From Absidia repens (lineage: Eukaryota; Mucoromycota; Mucoromycetes; Mucorales; Cunninghamellaceae): a DNA stretch of 64,000 nt. Position 1 is the stretch's first letter. Each line of letters opens with the position of its first letter. The translations under genes were made by a program, and so were the position numbers. The DNA lies in assembly GCA_002105175.1 (NCBI GenBank), contig MCGE01000015.1:930001-994000 (forward strand), read 5' to 3'. The notes under the pieces are model-generated. The model searched no databases. It was not told the DNA's origin and saw nothing but the letters and a program-made list of their open reading frames with translations. Below, in pieces: positions 56,401 to 64,000 of the stretch.

Positions 56401-57711
56401 AAATTCATTTTTGGCTATTCCAAGATAGAATACCTATCACACGGAGAGACAGAGAGTTGATGAGTACTCGTTTTTTCATAATTTTTTTCTATCGACTTAC
56501 TTCAATGAAGGATTGCGAAGAGGAGGCATATAAGACGTTCCGTTCATTATCAATAGTAATGTATTTGAAGCCGACTAATAAGTAGAAAGAGGGTGAGGAA
56601 TTGGCACAGGACCGCCATTGTTATTTGTAGACACTTACGATTATTCGATCTGAATGACAGTCTAGAAATCCAATCCTGAGTCCAGCAATAAATACTACAA
56701 TAGCCAGACCATGATTCAGGATGCTACATAAAGAAATAAAACGACAATTAGATGATGAACGTATATTATTGATATTGGGACTTACGTTGTAATTGAGTTC
56801 ATAAAGGTGACCATTTGCGCCACACATAAAGATTCGCCCATTGTCAGTACCATGGATAGAGGACATTTCGATACCTTCGGAAGATGCATATAATTCAGTA
56901 GCAAACAAATCCATAGATCCAGTAGAGGACTGGTTTTTAGATGATTTGAGTCCAACACCAAGGAGAAAGATGTCATGAGGTGTAGTAACAACCAACACGT
57001 AGTGGATATGGTCGCCAAATATACCTGGTTTAGTGAAAAAAAAAAGAGAGAATCAATCACCATGAATATAAAAAATACCTCTCTAAAATAATACAAAGCA
57101 CTTACCAGGTTTGGGTTTGACAAGGCCAACATCTCTAATGGCTTGCTCTGGATCGTCAAATCGGTAGACATCAGACCTGTGAAGCATTCAACAAAAGCGT
57201 TAGACTCTTTCTCCTCAAAGATCCTGTTGAATCGTCTTTACCCGTCAATGTAATCCCATAGAAGCAAAACGTTGTTTTTTGTTATCCAAGCTCGACCAAT
57301 TTCAGGGAAGAGTCCTTGGTAGGTCGTAGTCGTTTCTTCATCTATGACAGAAATAGCAAAAGAAAAAAAGTGGTCAGACAAATAAATAAAAAAAACATAC
57401 CACCGAAATCTAGACGGAGGATGCTTACCTTCAAATATGGCTTCAACGAGATCTGGCATGCTTATAGAATCCTTGTTTGAGAAGTGCTGACCATTTTTAA
57501 TAAGCGGGTACGAGTATTGCCGCGAAGTTGAGCCTATGAAGATAAAAAGCAGTGTTAGTAAATCAAGGGTCATTAACTGTTTATAAATCTTTGTTTTACC
57601 AGTTAGTAGGTCGGACAAGTCAAGGTGTTTTTGATCCCTTTCAATAATATCATTCAGCAGTTTTCCAGCATTGGCCTGGTCGTTACTAATAGTGTTGACA
57701 GTACCGATCAT
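53444..57711 (-). CDS. NUP155: Nucleoporin Nup155/Nup157/Nup170, C-terminally short
   Basis: Fifteen exons (57711-57600, 57533-57429, 57341-57242, 57176-57106, 57024-56786, 56723-56639, 56574-56501, 56433-55942, 55879-55522, 55450-55258, 55126-55031, 54950-54869, 54777-54668, 54589-54376, 54295-53444) give 1,060 residues, all phases consistent. LFPEIGRAW, VGLVKPKPGIFGDHI, SSIHGTDNGRIFMCG, DNERNVLYASSS and HLVAVTETGFRLYFS belong to the N-terminal beta-propeller. The alpha-solenoid follows (SSRGVELKRDLVI, YDQFLMASKNDNDVLMELLS). This scaffold nucleoporin is part of the inner ring of the nuclear pore. Relatives run to about 1,300-1,500 residues. Here the reading stops after LLQRLQQQMETLKTQAPQ, so the last roughly 250 residues are missing. 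The start ATG was chosen at 57711 because the in-frame ATG further upstream encodes only poly-Phe. Confidence 0.9.
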
Positions 57712-58916
57712 CTTAAATGGCACTGACGCTAGTACCGTATAATAAAGGAAGAAAAAAAGAAAAAAAAAAAAAAAATAGAGCAACGCGCCCTTCCGGTCGT
57801 CTTTTTTTTGTTTTTTTTTAATCCCAGCGAAAATTTTGAATGCATGGAGTGAGATTTTTTTCAGTTACATGCTGTATGATGCTGCCAGGGGTAATGTATA
57901 TAGTAGCAAGCAAAATATCGAAAATTGATATATGTAGGTTTTATTGTACATAATAAACTTTAGAGAACACAGTAGTAAACTGATGATTAACAAATTAATT
58001 TTTTTTCGAGATGGAACAGAGGCTTGGTCATCAATAGAGGCTACCTGATTATGGTCATGTCAATATGCAATGTATTAAAGTGGTTGACTGACTAAAAAAA
58101 AACCAAAAAAACCAAAAAGAAAACATGAGATATAATCATACGTAGTGTGAGAGAATGGTCAATTAAAAACTTTGAATACATCTGCCTCGAGGTAATCATG
58201 GGACCGATAAAAATGAAAATTGTAGAGGGTCATGTCAACTCATCCACTTTAAATAATTATCATGGAAATGATACGCTGGATTAATTAACGAGTAATATAA
58301 AAAGGCATTTTGCAGGGTAAAACTCCATATCACATGAAATTTTCTGGAAAAAACGATCCCGATGACATCAAAGGACCCTTTTTTGTTTCCCTAGCCCTAC
58401 TGATAAGTCACATCTTGAGTGAAAAATATGCAAAGTCCATTATATGCATTTCTGTAGATGTGATGGCGGGTTTTCGGAGCGACTTTTTCCCACCGGAGGA
58501 CAATCAGTCGAAGATACCATTTGACATATCAAATTGCTTTTTTTTTTTTCTGGTCAGTTGTATTCACTATATATAATTTTGTCCTTATTTTATTCAACCA
58601 GATCTCCATCCACTTTTGATTTGCACAAAATTAAGGGTTACGTTTGTGTGTTACACTTTTACTGTCATGCTAAAGGTGATTGCGATGGAAAAACTTTAGA
58701 TAGATTTCCAATTAGTTTGGAATCCTAAAGTTGACTAAAAATAATGGCGGCAATACGTATGTTCCTAATTTTACAGAAACCAGCATCAGATGCCAGTAAA
58801 CCACAACACGTGCAGATTTCGGCAGGAAATGATTTAAAGACCGCCGTTTTTTGATTCATATAAAACTCGTAGGTTTTTTTATTTTATTTTTTATTTCTTA
58901 TATTTATGTTAACAGT
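57712..58916. other. Divergent intergenic region between NUP155 and GDE1
   Basis: 1.2 kb. An 88-codon ORF at 58310-58576 has no recognisable motif or splice partners. CACGTG occurs at 58807-58812 but without the dispersed-repeat blocks. A CAG|T acceptor-like site directly before the GDE1 ATG suggests a possible 5' UTR intron. Confidence 0.45.
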
Positions 58917-61900
58917 ATGAAATTTGGAAAAGCTCTCTTGAACAGTCAACTACCAGAATGGTCCAAAAACTATCTCTCTTACAAGTCACTCAAGAAATCC
59001 ATCAATGAGGCAACTCACTCGCTACCTCCATCTTCGGAGACAACCACAGGTACAGTTGAAATGAGCAAGAGTATCATATGAAAGTGAAGTTTGTCCTCAT
59101 CTTTATATTTTTCTTAGCCATTATCTTTCAACTTGATAGAGAAGTTGAAAAAGTCAATACATTCTATTCTTACAAGCAAGCCCAGATTGATCGCCGTCTT
59201 TGGATTCTGTCTGAAAAGTACCAGCAACTCAACCAAGTCAATGACAAAACACCCACAATGGAGGACGACAAAGCAAGCTCTTCTGGATCTTCCTGCACCG
59301 ACATTAACGATGAACTCTCCAGCGCTCTTCAAGAAACTAGGGTACAATTAAGCAAGCTGATGCGGTTTGCTGAATTGAATGCGAAAGGCTTTAGAAAGAT
59401 TCTGAAAAAGTAAGTAAAAAGCTTTTTCTTCCTATTGGTTTTTTTTGTTGGAATCTTCCTCCCCCTAGTCTCCTCACTCCATACCAAACACACTCCTTAC
59501 TTTTAGGTTGGACAAGAAACTAGGACTCGATACACAGGTTGTTTACTGGGAAACAAAGGTAATATAGCATATAAGGCAGATGACCATTCAAACAAAAATA
59601 CTGCATGTAATAACGTATTGTTATTTTCTTCTTGTAGGTGGCTGTACTTCCTTTCGCAAATCATGGTCATATGCGATCCGAAATGGAAAAATTGGCTCAG
59701 TGGATTTCATCCTTATCGGCTGTCAACACCAACAATGGGCATGACAAGGTTACACAAAACTCAGAATCTGCTGGTCAACAGCACCCTACGGCCAAATTAT
59801 CCCTCCCAACCAAGATTAGCCGCCATAATCTGCTCACTGATGCTCAAAATCAACTCTTTGTAAAAGCAATCAATGATGATGACTCGGAAAAACTATCAAG
59901 TCTTATCAAATCTTCTGGCTCTATGGGAATCATATCAACACATGACTTGAATATGGTACGTGAAATAGTGAAGATGGTAACTCAAAACAAAACCTTCTCA
60001 TTGTTTTTTTTTGTTTGATGTGATACCAATAGACGCGATACGGCTTGTTGGAATTGGCGACTCAAAGGGGATCAATTAAATGTATACAGTTTCTGGCAAG
60101 GTCAGAGGTGGATCCGTTAAAGTATCAAGATATCAATGAACGAAACATCATCCATAAGCTTTCCATTCATGCTGATACTCTAACTGATGCTGCCATTGAA
60201 GGCACTGCTGCTTTATTGGAATTGGCTTCTGGGTTGGCAACACAAACTGACTTCTCTGGCCGGCGTCCTCTCCATTATGCTGCCGAATGCAAATTACCTA
60301 GGATGGCAAGACTCTTACTGGAACATGCTGTCAAAGATGGTAGTTACCGTAATGAAATGGGGTTTGTGGATTCTCAATGGCAAGATCGGGATGGTCATAC
60401 TCCTTTGTTTTTATCACTCCTGCATGGTCGTTCCGAAACGGCAAGAGCAATCATTGAAGCCGGTCGTATTACCAACGTGGACGATATTATAGCCGGTAAG
60501 AAAGAGAAAAACAAAACGAACTATAATTGGGAATACTGGAAATCGTACTAACCTTAACTATTGTTATTATTATTATTTATAATCGTTATAGAGGCGACTG
60601 CTAATCAAAAGAAGGATGGTTTAAAGTCATCTGAAACCCCAATGGAACCCGATTTTACTCTATCATCCCATCATCCTTCACCAGTAGCTATGGCGGTGGA
60701 ACTCAAAGATATCTCACTACTTGATCTTTTGATTGAAAAGGGTGCTTCAGTCAATATTGCTGACGATGATGGAGAAACGGCTTTGCTTTTGGCGATTCGG
60801 AATGCTTTTATCGATGGTGTCAAATTACTGATTGAATCTGGTCATGCTGATGTGAATCATTCTGAAAAGGTGAATGGTGCTACCCCACTCATTGTTGCCG
60901 GTAAGAGAGACAAGACGTCATGACATAATTATAAATACTAATTTATTTATTTTTTCCCATTAATATAGCTATTGAAGGAAATGCCGATATTGTACAACTA
61001 TTATTGAATGGTGGAGCAGACAAAAACCAGGTGGATGCAAATGGTTGGGCTGCTTATGAGCATGCCATTTTCAGGGGTCACCTCAATATTGGACGACAAA
61101 CTAAGCCTGACAAGGATGAATCTGTGGTGGCGACTGGGAAACCTCCTGTATTTGGTAGTGAAGTCAACAATATCAAGCGCTCTGACCTTGCTCCTGAGAG
61201 TGACCGATCCCCTCCTTCTACCAAATCAAAATCATTGGCAAGACCTGAACGATTGTATGGACACAAGTACCTGACAGATCAATGCATGATTATTATTACT
61301 TTGGGGTCCAACGATATCCGAAATCCACTCTCGCAATCATTCTTGACATTGAAAGAAACTCTAGCAGAAGATCAAAGACTCTCCATTGCCATCACTGCGA
61401 CCAATGCCACCGGTGAATTCCCTATCCTCGATTTACCGTCCAACAACCAACATCATTTACTCCATCCGGAACCTATTGTATTGTTTTCATCCAAGCCAGA
61501 AGAAGTGGTGATTCGATTCGACCTGGTGGAGACTTTTGGCGGCACCTATTCCGCGGAAAATAAAAATGGGATATTGGCTTGTGGGACTTCACTTCTTGCG
61601 TCAGATCAAATCTACTCCAAAACAAAGGGATTCAAGGGACAAGCCATTGGTAACTCTTCGTTACGAGGGCAACAAACCGTGCCGTTGGTGCGTACATCTA
61701 CTCTGGAATGTGTTGGGTCTCTTGGCTATGAATATTTTGTCATTTCTCCCTTTACTCATCCGAAAATGTCAGTTGGTGATCGCTATACCTATTATAAATC
61801 ATTGGACACAAAGGTAAAAAGAAGAGGAAAAGACAGAGTAATTCATGGTGCTAATACTAATTTACTGATTATTTTTACTGTAGGTGATTGGTCATCGTGG

Positions 61901-63187
61901 ATCTGGCATGAACAAAAAAGGATCAAACCTTCAAGTTGGAGAAAACACAGTATTGGCATTTATTACTGCTGCATCGCTCGGTGCGGAATACGTGGAATTC
62001 GGTAATTTTTTTTTTTTTTTAAAAAAGAAATGGTTGAATCACAAGCAAAAACCTCATCTCACTTTTTTTTTTTTTTTTTTTGGTGTCCCAGATGTGCAAT
62101 TAACCAAAGATTTGGTTCCTGTTATATATCACGATTGGACGGTGACTGAAACTGGTTTCGATATCCCATTGAACGCAATTACCGCCGAGCAATTCTTGAA
62201 TCTTCGTCCTTCAGGGCATATCAAAGAATACCATACAGGTGTCAGTAATGACGGTCAAGGTGAAATCTTACCAACGGTGAACACAATTTCCCCTGTGGAT
62301 ACTCTAGAGGAACCTATCACTAGTGCAACTGTAGTGGCGAAACAGCGGGTCAATAGGTCTCACTCTCTTGGTTCCATCAAAGGTATTCCTACGCTATCTC
62401 GTACAGATGATTCAAATCGGTTGGCTCTTACACGTACAAACAAACTTGGAAAGGTGAAAGGAAATGGACCTGAGACAATACAAGCACCATTTACTACATT
62501 AGCTGAAACTTTAAGGGTAAGGAAATCTACTCCTATTCCATTGTCTAGTTAGTTTGATGTATTTACCTCTCGGTCGCTTTTTTTTTAGAGAGTACCCACG
62601 ATTGCAGGATGCAATATCGAGGTCAAATACCCCATGGTTGATGAAGCGGAAGACGACGAACTACACCAATTCCAGGAACTCAACATTTACGTCGATACTA
62701 TATTGGAATGTGTGTACAACAATGCTGATGAAGATCGACGAATTATCTTCTCTTCCTTCCACCCTGAAATATGCCTTGCCCTGAACTTAAAGCAACCCAA
62801 CTATCCCGTCTTTTTCTTGACAGATGCTGGTACTCTACCTATGGCTGATATTCGATGCAATTCTTTACAAGGTGCGCTCCGATTTGCAAAACAGGCAGAT
62901 TTATTGGGAATTGTTGCCGCTAGCGAACCTGTCTTGGAAGCTCCACGCATGGTATCTGTCGTTAAAGGCGCTGGTCTTTTGATGTTCACTTATGGTGTCC
63001 TGAATAACGAAGTGCAAAATGCTGTCTCCCAAAAAAATATGGTGTGGATGCTGTTATTGTGGTAAGATTACTTGGGAATGCCTAATTAACGCAGAGACTA
63101 CTTTTTTTTTGGCAGTTACTTACCTTTTTTTTTTTTTTTATACAGGATTCCGTTTTGGCTGTACGAAAAGGATTACACAGCGATTGA
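58917..63187 (+). CDS. GDE1: SPX-ankyrin-GDPD glycerophosphodiesterase Gde1, carrying a one-base deletion
   Basis: Eleven exons (58917-59049, 59118-59409, 59507-59558, 59638-59955, 60033-60495, 60592-60900, 60969-61813, 61884-62001, 62092-62516, 62589-63061, 63146-63187). SPX domain: MKFGKALLNSQLPEWSKNYL, EVEKVNTFYSYKQ and KLDKKLGLDTQVVYWE. Then ankyrin repeats (ATQRGSIKCIQFL, DGETALLLAIRNA, AIEGNADIVQLLLNGGAD), a C2-like section, and the GDPD domain with the catalytic HRGSG, ENT and DVQLTKDLVPVIYHD. Gde1 cleaves glycerophosphocholine to choline and glycerol-3-phosphate; the SPX domain senses inositol pyrophosphates. Total coding length is 3,470 nt, one short. In exon 10 an A7 run (63031-63037) breaks the frame after AVSQK. 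With eight A the frame would run into exon 11 and end VRKGLHSD. Confidence 0.92.
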
Positions 63188-63685
63188 AAAATGACCTTGT
63201 ATACGTGGTGATTAGAATAGTATTTGTAGATTAGTTTGATTAGTTACCTATATGTTAGTTTGTTATATTTTATCCGACATTTTAAAATAAAGAAATAGTT
63301 ACTATCATTCTGAATTTACCAAATGAGGTGATATTGACGACTGTTTTTATCTTATATTATGTATACATGTAATATGGTGCAACTCAGAAAAAATGTAAAG
63401 TAAACCTTGACTGTGGCAATTTTTTATATTCAACTCTACAACGGCAAAAAATTGATCTATTTGGTGTTAGAGGCGAGTGAAGCCAACGCAAAGCTATCTA
63501 TTTCCCCTTCCCTTTTGGCTAGTATTTTGTGATAATGAAAAAAAATAATGGCCTCTCTACCGTGCATACTAATGCATTGAACCAGCTTTGTTCCAAGAAC
63601 AATATTTTGTAATGATAATGTCAGTGATGGCTTTATTCGTAGCAAGGTTGATGAAAGAGATGGGCACTAAAGATGAACTACCATA
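63188..63685. other. Convergent 3' regions
   Basis: GDE1 3' UTR with AATAAA near 63287, and the minus-strand AATAAA (63634-63639) about 50 bp after the stop of the edge gene. The 62-codon minus ORF at 63457-63645 lies beyond that signal and is not supported. Confidence 0.5.
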
Positions 63686-64000
63686 TTAGGAAGGAGTATT
63701 TTCATCGCAAACGGCACTTGTGGTGGTATTGCCAACAGCCTTTTCAAGATCATAGAGACAGTGCTCGATATCATCGCCTATTAGTTTGGATAGCATCAAC
63801 ATGTTATTTTGAAGACAAAAAGAAAAACTTACAGACTTTGCCTAAGCGGTTGTCGATATTGGTGGATTTTTGTTTCTATTAAGATGTAAATAAAATTTAG
63901 CGCTATAATATAACCAGAGTTTCTTCTCTTTCTTTTTTTTTTTTTAATGTACCCAGGTTTCTAAGAGAGATTGGATCTATAAGGCATAAGCAAAAAGAGT
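63686..64000 (-). CDS. 3' end of an unrecognised gene (partial at window edge)
   Basis: Three short exons (63976-63953, 63875-63833, 63777-63686) join in phase through clean GTAAGT/GTACAT donors and TAG acceptors. They end in ...LLETWKQKSTNIDNRL, then GKVCDDIEHCLYDLEKAVG and a short polar tail. The readable part is about 53 residues, helical and charged, compatible with a small coiled-coil subunit. I do not recognise the family. The 5' part lies beyond the window. Confidence 0.5.

Noticed and set aside
58310..58576. 88-codon ORF between NUP155 and GDE1
   Set aside because: No recognisable motif, ends in a poly-Phe stretch, and no in-phase splice partners.
58807..58812. CACGTG before GDE1 as another dispersed-repeat copy
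   Set aside because: None of the other repeat blocks (pyrimidine tract with CATTCAACTT, GGACTAGTTTAG core) follow it.
63457..63645. 62-codon minus-strand ORF near the right edge
   Set aside because: It lies downstream of the poly(A) signal of the edge gene and has no splice partners or motifs.

Overview
The window is nuclear DNA from an early-diverging fungus, most likely a zygomycete of the Mucorales type. I infer this from AT-rich intergenic DNA, many short (50-120 nt) GT-AG introns with GTAAGT-like donors, and a typical fungal gene set. I rebuilt 16 protein-coding host genes, two of them cut by the window edges, plus two tRNA genes, one complete and apparently young Ty3/gypsy-type LTR retrotransposon with older relatives, and a dispersed non-coding repeat family. 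Exon phases were checked: every complete host gene closes in frame except two (NOG1 and GDE1), each one base short.

Layout. 1-10.5 kb: the 5' part of an Msb1/Mug8-type RhoGAP-like gene (-), the mRNA-export helicase DBP5 (+), a HAD hydrolase (+), a first copy of the dispersed repeat, and a peroxisomal 2,4-dienoyl-CoA reductase SPS19 (-). 10.5-26 kb is an accessory island: repeat copies, tRNA-Ile(AAU), LTR remnants, and a 7.7-kb retrotransposon nested in an older LTR beside tRNA-Ser(UGA). 26-43 kb: the phosphoinositide phosphatase FIG4 (-), the divergent translation pair RPS16 (-) and RACK1/CPC2 (+), WDR70 (+), a CorA-like metal transporter (+), another repeat copy, and allantoicase (-). 43-64 kb: a cyclic-nucleotide phosphodiesterase with a receiver-like N-terminus (+), mitochondrial AIF (-), the 60S biogenesis GTPase NOG1 (-), nucleoporin NUP155 (-, C-terminally short), the SPX-ankyrin-GDPD enzyme GDE1 (+), and the 3' end of an unrecognised gene (-).

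The most interesting part is the retrotransposon. Its two 784-bp LTRs look identical. Its primer-binding site is an 18-nt perfect complement to the tRNA-Ile(AAU) encoded 4.6 kb away. Gag and Pol are linked by a canonical -1 slippery heptamer followed by a stem-loop whose loop can pair downstream as an H-type pseudoknot, with the gag stop codon inside it. Integrase is a separate ORF, and a third ORF of 144 codons runs through the polypurine tract into the 3' LTR. Poly(A) tracts lie 51-77 nt upstream of the gag, integrase and third-ORF start codons. The second notable item is the non-coding repeat family (five good copies plus degenerate ones, the good ones all on the + strand), with an E-box, a conserved core and repeated AATAAA signals.

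The host genes do not form one pathway. They are mostly housekeeping genes, with RPS16 and RACK1 sharing a divergent promoter region.
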